This document shows positions 1-9,375 of a stretch of DNA of 64,000 nucleotides, piece by piece. The notes below the pieces were generated by a model that was not told the DNA's origin, did not search any database, and was given only the letters and a program-made list of their open reading frames with translations. The position numbers and the translations under genes are program-made. This DNA comes from Betaproteobacteria bacterium (GTDB lineage Bacteria > Pseudomonadota > Gammaproteobacteria > Burkholderiales > Rhodocyclaceae): contig WREP01000004.1 in assembly GCA_009779265.1 (NCBI GenBank), positions 37,735 through 101,734 of the forward strand. Direction: 5' to 3'. The first letter of the stretch is position 1, and every line of letters begins with the position of its first letter.

Positions 1-53
1 GATTGATCTGAAAATGAAATGAACGCCTTCCCGACGTGCCATAATTACCGCCA

Positions 54-81
54 TTGACAGGGGTGATAGTGCCGTTACAAT
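54..81 (+). promoter_or_regulatory. sigma-70-type promoter of panD
   Basis: TTGACA (54-59) and TACAAT (76-81) are separated by 16 bases, giving a start of transcription near 88, about 26 bases before the panD ATG. The in-frame ATG at 54 lies within the -35 box, which argues against using it as the start codon. Confidence 0.6.
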
Positions 82-113
82 GCGCTTCCCCAACTTCCTG
101 GATGAGCAAAGCC

Positions 114-497
114 ATGCAGAGAATGATGCTGAAATCCAAGTTGCATCGCGTGACGACCACTCACGCCGATTTGCATTACGAGGGTTCCTGCGCCATCGAC
201 GAGGACCTGCTTGAGGCCGCCAATATTTGCGAGTACGAGCAGATCGACATCTGGAACGTCAATAACGGCGAGCGTTTCACCACCTACGCCATCCGCGCCG
301 AGCGCGGTTCGGGCGTCATCTCGGTCAATGGTTCGGCGGCCCGCCGCGCCGCGCCTGGCGACATCCTCATCATCGCCACTTTCGCCGTCTACAACGAGAT
401 CGAGCTGGCCCGGCACGAGCCGGATCTGATCTACGTCGATGGGCGCAATCGCATCGTCCGCCGCGGCCACGATATTCCGGTGCAAGCCGCCGCCTGA
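114..497 (+). CDS. panD: aspartate 1-decarboxylase
   Basis: Pyruvoyl-dependent cytosolic enzyme that converts L-aspartate to beta-alanine for pantothenate and coenzyme A synthesis. With the start at 114 the protein has 127 residues, the usual family length, and aligns from the first residue with the E. coli pattern MIRTMLxGKLHRV. The self-processing site Gly24-Ser25 is present in HYEGSCAI; Ser25 would become the pyruvoyl group. The motifs [19 protein letters not shown] and SVNGSAARR follow. Earlier in-frame ATGs at 54 and 102 are rejected because they add residues absent from the family and the first overlaps the promoter. Transcribed alone: a promoter lies just upstream and a hairpin terminator just downstream. 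Confidence 0.95.
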   Translation: MQRMMLKSKLHRVTTTHADLHYEGSCAIDEDLLEAANICEYEQIDIWNVNNGERFTTYAIRAERGSGVISVNGSAARRAAPGDILIIATFAVYNEIELARHEPDLIYVDGRNRIVRRGHDIPVQAAA

Positions 498-525
498 CCC
501 GCTGCCGCGCCGCGAAGACTCATGC

Positions 526-556
526 AAGCCCGCCATCGGCGGGCTTTCTTTTTGGC
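526..556 (+). terminator. rho-independent terminator after panD
   Basis: A 9-bp stem AAGCCCGCC / GGCGGGCTT with a 3-base loop (526-546) is followed by a T-rich run, 29 bases after the panD stop. Confidence 0.8.
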
Positions 557-593
557 TGTTCCGATGATCCTGTATTTTTTTGCTGTTTCAAAT

Positions 594-607
594 TTAGCGG
601 ACATCAA
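594..607 (+). promoter_or_regulatory. possible half Dnr/FNR-type box upstream of norC
   Basis: The 14 bases TTAGCGGACATCAA carry a perfect right half site (ATCAA) of the FNR/Dnr consensus TTGAT-N4-ATCAA, while the left half matches only 2 of 5. It lies 66 bases before the norC start. A Dnr-like regulator gene closes this operon, which makes the site plausible, but the match is weak. Confidence 0.3.
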
Positions 608-672
608 AGCTCCACCTGATAACTCGGGAATAGCATCGCCCCGCCAGACTATTTTCGAAAGGGGGAAAAACG

Positions 673-1101
673 ATGAGTGGCGAGTTCACCAAATCGATGG
701 CGCGGAACATTTTCTACGGGGGAACGGTATTTTTCTTCCTCCTGTTCTTGGCGCTGTCATTCGATACCCATTCGCAACTGCCAAAGCGGGACATGCGGGA
801 CAACATTGACGCAAAAGTCACCGAGGGCAAGAAGCTATGGGAAGTCAATAACTGCATCGGCTGCCACACCCTGCTGGGCGAGGGCGCCTATTTCGCGCCG
901 GAGCTGGGCAACGTGGTTGTCCGCTATGGCGAGGAAGGCACCAAGGCCTTCATTCAGGCCCGTCCGAAGGAGGGTATCCCGGGCCGCCGCAGCATGCCGC
1001 AGTTCAACTTCGACGACGCGCAACTGGACGCCATCGTGGCCTTCCTGAAGCACGTCAATTCGGTCAACGCCGCCAACTGGCCGCCCAACGACCAAGGCTG
1101 A
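673..1101 (+). CDS. norC: nitric oxide reductase cytochrome c subunit
   Basis: Small membrane-anchored cytochrome c subunit of the cNOR complex; it passes electrons to NorB for reduction of NO to N2O on the periplasmic side. The 142-residue protein has an N-terminal membrane anchor (about residues 12-30) and one heme c motif Cys61-Ile-Gly-Cys64-His65. Met108 in the segment SMPQF is the likely sixth ligand. Length and order are typical of NorC. A purine-rich ribosome site (GAAAGGGGG) precedes the ATG. It is the first gene of a nor operon; norB follows after 18 bases. Confidence 0.95.
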   Translation: MSGEFTKSMARNIFYGGTVFFFLLFLALSFDTHSQLPKRDMRDNIDAKVTEGKKLWEVNNCIGCHTLLGEGAYFAPELGNVVVRYGEEGTKAFIQARPKEGIPGRRSMPQFNFDDAQLDAIVAFLKHVNSVNAANWPPNDQG

Positions 1102-2493
<1,392 letters not shown>

Positions 2494-2516
2494 ACCGGAT
2501 TTTTCCGGTAACACCC

Positions 2517-2549
2517 AAAGCGCGAATCGCAAGATTCGCGCTTTTTTCT
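2517..2549 (+). terminator. hairpin terminator or attenuator between norB and norE
   Basis: An 11-bp perfect stem AAGCGCGAATC / GATTCGCGCTT (2518-2528 and 2533-2543) with loop GCAA and a following T run has the form of a rho-independent terminator, 24 bases after norB. Since norEFQD follow in the same direction without an obvious new promoter, it may act as an attenuator. Confidence 0.75.
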
Positions 2550-2638
2550 TGCCTGCCCGTCAGCCCTGTTCCTTTCCGGGAATGGCATCCCCATCGGCTT
2601 CTTGGGGCATATCAAATCCCTGGCCGGAGGCCGCAGCT

Positions 2639-3238
2639 ATGATCCCCGCCATGACCGAAGCGACGACCTCTCCCGCCCCAAATCAGCCGCGCCTGCCCGG
2701 CGATTTGGCGATCTGGATTTTCATCCTCGCCGAGATGCTCGTTTTCGCGGTGTTTTTTACCGCCTACGCTTTCGCTCGGGCCAAGGATCCGGCCTTGTTC
2801 AACGAGTGCCAGATGACGCTGGATCGCAACGCCGGGGCGATCAATACCTTGCTCCTCGTCACCGGCTCGTGGTTTGTGGTGCTGGCGGTGCAGGCGGCGC
2901 ATCGTGACGACAAGGCGGTGATAGCGCGCCATGTCGCGCTCGGCATGTTGTGCGGCGCCGGCTTCCTGGGCGTCAAGGTGGTTGAGTATGCCGCCAAGTT
3001 TGGCGCCGGCATTTCGCTATCGACCAACACCTTCTACATGTTCTACATTTCCCTGACCTTCTTTCATTTCATGCACGTCATCCTCGGCATGGTCATCCTG
3101 TCGGTCATCTGGAACCAGGCCCGCAAAGGCGCCTATGGGCGCGAGAACTGTCATGGACTGGAAAGCGGCGCCGCCTACTGGCACATGGTCGATCTTTTGT
3201 GGATCATTCTTTTTCCCCTCGTTTATGTGATGCGCTGA
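2639..3238 (+). CDS. norE: NorE-type cytochrome c oxidase subunit III family protein
   Basis: Accessory membrane protein of NO reductase operons, homologous to subunit III of heme-copper oxidases; it helps full NOR activity but is not part of the catalytic core. The 199-residue protein shows the COX3 pattern: LPGDLAIWIFILAEM at the start, several hydrophobic segments and FFHFMHVILGMV late in the sequence. I chose the ATG at 2639 because GGAGG (2626-2630) lies 8 bases upstream; the ATG at 2651 is an alternative. The stop overlaps the norF start (TGATG). Confidence 0.88.
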   Translation: MIPAMTEATTSPAPNQPRLPGDLAIWIFILAEMLVFAVFFTAYAFARAKDPALFNECQMTLDRNAGAINTLLLVTGSWFVVLAVQAAHRDDKAVIARHVALGMLCGAGFLGVKVVEYAAKFGAGISLSTNTFYMFYISLTFFHFMHVILGMVILSVIWNQARKGAYGRENCHGLESGAAYWHMVDLLWIILFPLVYVMR

Positions 3239-3507
3239 TGCTCAAGGTTCTGAAAAATCCCGCCCACCGCGCCTGGCTGGTGCTCATCGTCGCCACCGGC
3301 ATCACCTGGTACCTCGGCGAGATCGGCGCCTATGGCACCGCCGCCATCGTCGCCATGCTGGTCATCGCCTTCATCAAGGGCCGGCTGGTCATCCTCGATT
3401 TCATGGAATTGCGCACCGCCCCGTGGCTCTGGCGCATCCTGCTCGAAGGCTGGCTGATCGTCGTCGGCGGCCTGATCCTGCTTGCCTACTGGATCTCCCT
3501 CAAATGA
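3238..3507 (+). CDS. norF: NorF-like small membrane protein (cytochrome oxidase subunit IV family)
   Basis: An 89-residue protein with three hydrophobic segments resembling prokaryotic cytochrome c oxidase subunit IV, the class to which NorF belongs. It ends with the aromatic-rich segment APWLWRILLEGWL and a final hydrophobic stretch. The start codon overlaps the norE stop and its stop overlaps the norQ start (ATGA), so translation of the three genes is probably coupled. Its role in NO reductase assembly or activity is inferred from position and family. Confidence 0.8.
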   Translation: MLKVLKNPAHRAWLVLIVATGITWYLGEIGAYGTAAIVAMLVIAFIKGRLVILDFMELRTAPWLWRILLEGWLIVVGGLILLAYWISLK

Positions 3508-4286
3508 GCGGGCTGCCCTTCTACGAACCCGCCGGCAACGAAATCGCGCTATTCGAGCATGCCTTTCGCCAGCGCCTGCCGCTTCTCATCAAGGGGCCGA
3601 CCGGCTGCGGCAAGACGCGCTTCGTCGCGCACATGGCAGCGCGCCTCAAGCTGCCGCTGTACACCGTCGCCTGCCACGACGACCTGACCGCCGCCGATCT
3701 GGTTGGCCGCCACCTGATTTCCGACAGCGGCACCTACTGGTGCGACGGCCCGCTGACTCGCGCCGTGCGTTCCGGCGGTATTTGCTATCTTGACGAAGTG
3801 GTCGAGGCGCGCAAGGACACCACCGTGGTGCTGCACCCGCTGGCCGACGACCGCCGCATCCTGCCCATCGACCGCACCGGCGAAACCCTGGCGGCGCCGG
3901 ACGACTTCATGCTGGTCGTCTCCTACAACCCCGGCTACCAGAATTTGATGAAGGGTCTGAAACCCTCGACCCGCCAGCGTTTCGTCTCGATGCGCTTCGA
4001 CTTTCCCGCAGCCGAACGCGAAATTTCCATCCTGATCGGCGAAACCGGCTGCGACGCCGATCTCGCCAAGCGTCTGGTCGGCATCGCCCATGCCTTCCGC
4101 GCCCTCAAGGATCGCGACCTGGAAGAAGTCGCCAGCACCCGCCTCCTGGTCTATGCCGCCAGCCTGATCAAATCGGGCTTCGACGTCAGCGCCGCCTGCC
4201 GCGCCGCCCTGGTCGAAAGCCTGACCGACGAGGAAGAAACAGCGGCGGCGCTGATGGAGATCGTCAATGCCACCTTTGGGCGATGA
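3504..4286 (+). CDS. norQ: NorQ/CbbQ-family MoxR-type AAA+ ATPase
   Basis: Cytosolic AAA+ ATPase that, with NorD, activates or inserts the FeB metal of NO reductase. The 260-residue protein has Walker A GPTGCGKT (around residue 32), a Walker B-type ICYLDEV about 60 residues later, and the C-terminal lid of the CbbQ/NirQ/NorQ family (STRQRFVSMRFDFP). The start at 3504 overlaps the norF stop in ATGA and begins MSGLPFYEP, the usual family N-terminus. An earlier in-frame start would run through norF. norD follows after 40 bases, reproducing the paired MoxR ATPase plus VWA arrangement. Confidence 0.93.
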   Translation: MSGLPFYEPAGNEIALFEHAFRQRLPLLIKGPTGCGKTRFVAHMAARLKLPLYTVACHDDLTAADLVGRHLISDSGTYWCDGPLTRAVRSGGICYLDEVVEARKDTTVVLHPLADDRRILPIDRTGETLAAPDDFMLVVSYNPGYQNLMKGLKPSTRQRFVSMRFDFPAAEREISILIGETGCDADLAKRLVGIAHAFRALKDRDLEEVASTRLLVYAASLIKSGFDVSAACRAALVESLTDEEETAAALMEIVNATFGR

Positions 4287-4326
4287 TCCGGTTTTACGAT
4301 GAAAACCCGCGAAGCAAGCCGCTGAT

Positions 4327-6162
4327 ATGGAAGAATTCGTCGGCAAGCTCTGGCACAACTGGGTCACCAAGGCCGCGGGGGGCTATTATCCGGCGGCCGC
4401 GGTCAAGCTGGCCGAGGTGGAAAAAACCGCCGGCATTCTCTTTCGCGCCTTTGGCGGCGATCCCGGCCTGAAAATCGGCAGCGCCACGACGGAAGCGCAT
4501 GGCGCGCGGCGCCGTTGGCTGCAACGTCTGGCCGGCAGCAACGAAAGACAGGCGCTGGCCCGGCGCGACGCGGAAACCCTGCGCCTGCCGCCGGAAATCG
4601 CCGTTTTTCCCGAAGCCGCGCTGAACCGCGACCTCTACCTGTGGCTGGCCGCCCAGGCGGCTTGCGACGTGGCGCCGCGGCAGCCGTGGTTCATCCGCAA
4701 CCAGCGGGCCAGCCTTGCCGCCCTCAGCCGCTTCCCCGGCCTTGCGCCGCGCTACGAGCGTCTGGTCGCCGCCCATCTGGCTGCCCGTATCACCCCGGAA
4801 CGAGAAGACGAAGCGGCGCAGGAAAGCGCCATTCGCCAGGCGCTGCTGCAACCCGGCTCGGCCGCGGGACTACCGCCGCTCTATTCGCGCCAATCGCGGC
4901 CGCCGCAGCCGGTGCCGCTGTGGCTTATCGCCGCCGAGGAAAATCTGGCCGCCGGTCAGGTCGCCGACCCCGACGCCGATTTGCCGCCGGAAAGCGGCGC
5001 CCGCGCCGAGGCGACGCCGGACGCGCACAAGGCCGAACAGGTCGAGGCGCCGGACAACAAGAATCCGACCCTGATCATGTTCCGCGCCGAGAGCCTGCCG
5101 ACCTGGGCGGAATACGTGCGCGTCAATCGCGCCTACGACGACGAGGAGGATTCCAAGGCCCGCGACACCGCCCGCGATCTCGACAAGCTTTCGCTCACCC
5201 GCGATGGCGAAACCGCTGTCTCGCGCGTCCGCTTCGATCTCGACCTGCCTTCGGCGGCGGAGGACGACACGCCCATCGGCCCCGGCATCGCCCTGCCTGA
5301 ATGGGATTACCGCAAGGCGCTCCTGCTCGAACGGCACTGCCAGTTGCAGCCGATGATCGCCCGCGACGCCGGCTGCCAGCCCCTGCCGCCGGAATTGATC
5401 GCCACCGCCAAAAAGTTGCGCGGCCAGTTCGCCGCGCTGGCGCCGCAGCGGCGCTGGCTGAAAGCGCAGCCGGACGGCGCCGAGTTGGATGTCGACGCCT
5501 GCGTGCGCAATCACGCCGACCGCGCCTGCGGCCACACGCCGCAGACTGGCGGTTATCTCGCCCAGGCCCGTTGCGAGCGCGACCTTGCCTGCCTGTTGCT
5601 GGCCGATTTGTCGATGTCCACCGATGCCTGGATTTCCGACACGCACCGCATCGTCGACGTCATCCGCGATTCCCTGCTGCTTTTTTCCGAGGCCCTTACC
5701 GCCACCGGCGACCGTTTCGGCATTTACGGCTTTTCCTCCCTGCGCCGGCAAAACATCCGCTTTCATCTGCTCAAGGAGTTCAGCGGCGCCTACGATGCCG
5801 CCGCCCGCGCCCGCATCCTCGCCATCAAGCCCGGCTTCTACACCCGCATGGGCGCGGCCATCCGCCAGTCCGCCCTGATTCTCGGCGAGCAGCCAGCGGC
5901 CCGCCGGCTGCTGCTCATCCTCACCGACGGCAAGCCGAACGACCTCGACCTTTACGATTCGCGTTACGGCATCGAGGATACCCGCATGGCGGTGCACGAG
6001 GCGCGGCGCCAGGGCCTCACCCCCTTCTGCGTCACCATCGACCGCACCGCTGGCGCTTACCTGCCGTGGCTGTTCGGGCCGGCGGGTTTCTGCGTCATCC
6101 GCAAGCCGGAAGAGCTGCCGCGCCGCTTGCCGCTCCTCTACGCCCAATTGACGAGAGATTAG
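4327..6162 (+). CDS. norD: nitric oxide reductase activation protein NorD (VWA domain)
   Basis: Partner of the AAA+ ATPase NorQ in maturation of NO reductase. The 611-residue protein has a poorly conserved, basic and acidic N-terminal part, and a C-terminal von Willebrand factor A domain from about residue 430. The metal-ion site (MIDAS) is seen as DLSMS in LLLADLSMSTDAW, and TDGKPNDLD supplies the later Asp/Thr positions. Length and domain layout are typical for NorD. The ribosome-binding site is weak. The last enzyme-maturation gene of the nor operon; a Crp/Fnr regulator follows 45 bases later. Confidence 0.92.
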   Translation: MEEFVGKLWHNWVTKAAGGYYPAAAVKLAEVEKTAGILFRAFGGDPGLKIGSATTEAHGARRRWLQRLAGSNERQALARRDAETLRLPPEIAVFPEAALNRDLYLWLAAQAACDVAPRQPWFIRNQRASLAALSRFPGLAPRYERLVAAHLAARITPEREDEAAQESAIRQALLQPGSAAGLPPLYSRQSRPPQPVPLWLIAAEENLAAGQVADPDADLPPESGARAEATPDAHKAEQVEAPDNKNPTLIMFRAESLPTWAEYVRVNRAYDDEEDSKARDTARDLDKLSLTRDGETAVSRVRFDLDLPSAAEDDTPIGPGIALPEWDYRKALLLERHCQLQPMIARDAGCQPLPPELIATAKKLRGQFAALAPQRRWLKAQPDGAELDVDACVRNHADRACGHTPQTGGYLAQARCERDLACLLLADLSMSTDAWISDTHRIVDVIRDSLLLFSEALTATGDRFGIYGFSSLRRQNIRFHLLKEFSGAYDAAARARILAIKPGFYTRMGAAIRQSALILGEQPAARRLLLILTDGKPNDLDLYDSRYGIEDTRMAVHEARRQGLTPFCVTIDRTAGAYLPWLFGPAGFCVIRKPEELPRRLPLLYAQLTRD

Positions 6163-6207
6163 TCCCGATGTGGTATTGCTGGCGTACTAAGCAAATGGGA
6201 GCATTGT

Positions 6208-6936
6208 ATGTTTCGATCCCCTAGACAATCCATGCAGTCACATCCGCCGGTCAATATCGAAGCCCTGCTCACCCATGTGCCGTTGTTCAACGGCCTGGTG
6301 CCCGAGGAAATCGGCCGCATCGCCAAGTCCACGCGGGAAATTCACGCCAACAAGGGCGACATCCTGTTCCACAAGGGCGACCCCTGCAACGGCTTCCACC
6401 TTCTGGTCTACGGCCAGATCAAACTGGCCCTGACCTCGGTTCAGGGCACCGAAAAAGTGGTCGAAATCCTCGGTCAGGGTCAGAGCTTCGGCGAGGCGCT
6501 GATGTTCATGGACAAGCCCTACATCGTTACCGCTCAGGCGCTGACCAGCTCGTTGTTGCTGCATGTGTCGAAAGCGGCGATTTACGAAGAACTGCAACGC
6601 GACCACACACTGTGCCGCAAAATGCTGGCCGGCATGGCCATGCGCCTGCATCAGTTGATGAGCGATGTCGAATCCTATTCCCTGCACTCCGGCAAGCAGC
6701 GCATCATCGGTTACCTGCTGCGCGAGTTGCCGGACGAAATGCCGGAAGATTCCGACAGCGCCCAGGCCATCATCACGCTGCCGACCAGCAAGGGCATCAT
6801 CGCCTCGCGCCTGAACCTGACCCAGGAACATTTCTCGCGCATCCTGCACGAACTCATCAGCCTCGGCCTGATCGCCGTCGAAGGCCGCAAAATCCACATT
6901 CCCTCGGTGGCACGACTGCGCCTGCACGAAAGCTGA
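6208..6936 (+). CDS. Crp/Fnr-family transcriptional regulator, Dnr-like
   Basis: A 242-residue regulator with a cyclic-nucleotide-type sensor fold (about residues 30-140), a long dimerisation helix and a C-terminal winged helix. The recognition-helix region SKGIIASRLNLTQEHFSR matches the Dnr/NnrR/FNR class. The N-terminal Cys cluster that binds the FNR iron-sulphur centre is absent, so an NO-sensing (heme) Dnr-type protein is more likely than FNR. The gene follows norD by 45 bases with GGGAG in front of the ATG, so it probably belongs to the nor operon and regulates it. The assignment to NO sensing is inference from family and position. Confidence 0.82.
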   Translation: MFRSPRQSMQSHPPVNIEALLTHVPLFNGLVPEEIGRIAKSTREIHANKGDILFHKGDPCNGFHLLVYGQIKLALTSVQGTEKVVEILGQGQSFGEALMFMDKPYIVTAQALTSSLLLHVSKAAIYEELQRDHTLCRKMLAGMAMRLHQLMSDVESYSLHSGKQRIIGYLLRELPDEMPEDSDSAQAIITLPTSKGIIASRLNLTQEHFSRILHELISLGLIAVEGRKIHIPSVARLRLHES

Positions 6937-6950
6937 GCGACGCCGCCAGA

Positions 6951-8222
6951 TCAGTCCTGGAGCGAGGAAACGGTTCGCGGCAATTCGATACGAGCCAGGG
7001 CGCCGCCTGCGTCGGGATTGCTCAGGTGCAACTTGCCGCCGAGTTGTTCGATGGCGGTGCGCGTCAGCAGAAGACCGACGCCGCTGCCGCCGGCGTGCGC
7101 CGGCAGGCCGCGTTGTCCACCGTTTTCTAGCACCGTCGGGGGAAAGCCGGGGCCGCGGTCGCGGATGTCGATGCGCAATTCGCCGCTGTCCCAGTCGAGG
7201 CGGATATCCAGCGGCTGCGGCGTGGCGTTGGCGGCATTGTTGAGGAGATTGAGCAGGGCCTGTTCCAGGCGCGGGTCGGCGATGATGGTCGGGGCCGGGC
7301 CGTCGGCGGCGACGATCAGCCGGCTGGCCGCTTGCGGCCGGATCGCATGCCAGTGCTGGCGCAGGCTCTCCAGCCAGCGGTCGGCCGCTTGCAGCGGCGG
7401 GCTGGCGAGGCGTTCGGCGCCGGCCCGGCGCGACAGGCCGGTGATGATTTCCTTGCACACGGCGATCTGCCGGCGCAGCAGCTCGATATCCTCGCGCGCC
7501 GCCGCCGGCAGGCTGGCGTCGGCGACCAGTTCGCCAGCCAGAAGACTCATGGTCGCCAGTGGCGTACCCAGTTCGTGGGCGGCGCCAGCGGCCAGGGTGC
7601 CCATGGCCAGCACCCGCTCGTCGCGCAGCGCCTGTTCGCGGGCGGCGGCCAGTTCGGCGTCGCGCTGGCGGATCTGGCTGGTCAGGCGGACGACGAACCA
7701 GGCGATCATGGCCGCCGAGACGGCGAAGGTCAGCCACATGCCGATCAGGTGCAGTTGCGTCGCCCGTGCCGCGTCTGACACCGGCAGCGGCATGTAGAAG
7801 GCCAGCAGTAGCGAATAGGCTGCGACGGCAATGGCGCCGGTAGCGAATACGCAGGGAACCGGCAGGGTCAGCGCGGCGATGGCCAGCGGCGGCAGCAGCA
7901 GCGAGATGAGCGGATTGGTGGCGCCGCCGCTGAAGAACAGCAACGCCGACAGGGTGGTGATGTCGAGCAACAACTGGCTGAACAGTTCGCCGGAGGAGGC
8001 GTGCGTGGCGCGGCGCAGGCGCAGGGCGGCGAGGAGATTGAAAACGGTGGCGACGGCCAGCACCGCGAACAATGGCGCTCGCGGCAGGGGGATGGCGAGC
8101 AGGGCGGGAGCGCCGACGGCCAGCGCGGCCGTGGCGGCGAGGACGATCCAGCGCGAGGCGACCAGACGCCGCAGACTGGCCCGTTGATCGACGCCGTCGG
8201 CGGCGCAGGAAAAAAATCGCAT
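6951..8222 (-). CDS. RegB/PrrB/ActS-type redox sensor histidine kinase
   Basis: Inner-membrane sensor kinase of 423 residues with six predicted membrane segments. The loop FFSGGATNP (residues 97-104) is the quinone-binding signature of RegB/PrrB kinases. The phosphoacceptor is His216 in AAGAAHELGTPLATM, and a conserved Cys256 in QIAVCKEII corresponds to the redox-active RegB cysteine. N, G1 (DRGPGF) and G2 (GSGVGLLL) boxes of the ATPase follow. RegB kinases tune respiration and denitrification to redox state with RegA, but no RegA gene adjoins it here. It is convergent with the Dnr-like gene (14 bases between stops). Family call is firm; the target is inferred. Confidence 0.85.
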   Translation of the reverse strand: MRFFSCAADGVDQRASLRRLVASRWIVLAATAALAVGAPALLAIPLPRAPLFAVLAVATVFNLLAALRLRRATHASSGELFSQLLLDITTLSALLFFSGGATNPLISLLLPPLAIAALTLPVPCVFATGAIAVAAYSLLLAFYMPLPVSDAARATQLHLIGMWLTFAVSAAMIAWFVVRLTSQIRQRDAELAAAREQALRDERVLAMGTLAAGAAHELGTPLATMSLLAGELVADASLPAAAREDIELLRRQIAVCKEIITGLSRRAGAERLASPPLQAADRWLESLRQHWHAIRPQAASRLIVAADGPAPTIIADPRLEQALLNLLNNAANATPQPLDIRLDWDSGELRIDIRDRGPGFPPTVLENGGQRGLPAHAGGSGVGLLLTRTAIEQLGGKLHLSNPDAGGALARIELPRTVSSLQD

Positions 8223-8392
8223 CCCGGGATTATCCCGGAAACGGCGCTCGCATGGCGCTCACGCTGGCTGTAGGGGGTGATGTGCGTCAATTTATGGCGG
8301 CCGGGGCGATGTGATAATGCAAGCCCGTTCGTTGACGGACAATCCTTGCCGCTCAATGAAACGATGATCACCACCATCCAGGAGACGAAGGA

Positions 8393-8704
8393 ATGAAACG
8401 CCTGTGCCTGACGATGATCTGCGCCCTGCTGCCGGCGGCGTTGGCTTGGGCCGACGACGAGATGCCGGAGATCGAGAAAATCCGTTTCTGCCAGCGTTTC
8501 CGCGACCATGCGGTGATGGCCCTGTACAACCGCGACGGCGGCACGCCGATGAAGCTTTACGAAGAAGATGGCAGCAACGGGCCGCGTATCGCCAATGTCA
8601 TCATCCGCCGCATCTACGCAGACCAGCAGATCGACACGCCGAAAAAGGCCGAAACCTTCAGCCGGGCGACCTGCAGGGAAATGATGGGCGTCACCGGCGA
8701 CTGA
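8393..8704 (+). CDS. hypothetical secreted protein
   Basis: A 103-residue protein with a clear signal peptide (basic MKRLC start, hydrophobic core, cleavage after ALAWA near residue 19). The mature part is small and polar with two cysteines (RFCQRF and RATCREM) that could form a disulphide in the periplasm. I do not recognise a family. GGAGACGAAGG precedes the ATG. It lies divergent to the RegB-like kinase, in a 170-base shared upstream region. Confidence 0.7.
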   Translation: MKRLCLTMICALLPAALAWADDEMPEIEKIRFCQRFRDHAVMALYNRDGGTPMKLYEEDGSNGPRIANVIIRRIYADQQIDTPKKAETFSRATCREMMGVTGD

Positions 8705-8894
8705 AACCGCTGGCTTCGAGAATCGGGCGCGCGGCGCCCGGGCGGCGTTGCGGGCAATTTTCCAGCGTCTTGAGGCGAGCGCAGGATCTTTACAATTCGG
8801 GCTATAAATAATACATAAATTACACATTTACGCGATTAAGTGGCACAAACTGAGTTTTACAATAAAATCACCAAAAAACTCATGCGGTGCTGCT

Positions 8895-9332
8895 ATGTCG
8901 CCAATGAACCCCGTTTTGGCCAAAATATTGTCCCTGATCGGTGAAGCCCATGCCCGCAACGGCAATGGACAACTGCGCCGGCTTGAAGTCGGCGATCTTA
9001 TCTACGAGGGCGAATCCGTCATCAGTACCGACGCCTACCAGGTCGTGCTGCGGCTGGCCGATGGCAGGCAATTGAACGTGGCGCCGGGCGATACCGTGCG
9101 CATCGATGCCGAGGTGGCCGGCGAATACAAACCCGGTGTCACCGATAGCATGGTGATTGGCGATGCCGGGTTTTTGCAGGGTATCGGCGAAGCTCTCACC
9201 CGTGGCGGCGATTTCGATCCCTGGCTGGAAACCCTGATTACCGGCAATGCCGATCCGATTGGGGAAGGGAGCGACTTCGGCGAATTGCTGCGCCTCATCG
9301 AAGCCGTCGACCGCTCACTCACTCGCGCGTAG
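8895..9332 (+). CDS. stand-alone LapA-type retention-module protein
   Basis: A 145-residue protein whose first about 90 residues resemble the N-terminal retention module of large RTX adhesins such as LapA (pattern: VLAKILSLIGEAxA, RRLEVGDLIYEGESVIST, VVLRLADGRQLNV). In those adhesins this domain plugs the outer-membrane secretion pore. Here no repeat region or calcium-binding tail follows; the protein ends after a short acidic helix, and no LapD/LapG or type I secretion genes are near. No signal peptide is visible. It could be a relic of an adhesin or a small protein re-using the fold. The AT-rich DNA upstream (8790-8890) likely holds its promoter. The ribosome site is weak. Confidence 0.6.
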   Translation: MSPMNPVLAKILSLIGEAHARNGNGQLRRLEVGDLIYEGESVISTDAYQVVLRLADGRQLNVAPGDTVRIDAEVAGEYKPGVTDSMVIGDAGFLQGIGEALTRGGDFDPWLETLITGNADPIGEGSDFGELLRLIEAVDRSLTRA

Positions 9333-9375
9333 TACCGGCGCGGCGCTGAAAAAGGCGTGGCCGATACCCGTCCGC

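Noticed and set aside
54..113. N-terminal extension of PanD from the ATG at 54
   Set aside because: The extension would begin inside the -35 box and is absent from the family; the start at 114 gives the correct Gly24-Ser25 position.
8281..8392. Promoter in the gap between the RegB-like kinase and the secreted protein
   Set aside because: GATAAT (8313-8318) and TTGACG occur but not with acceptable spacing; too weak to report.
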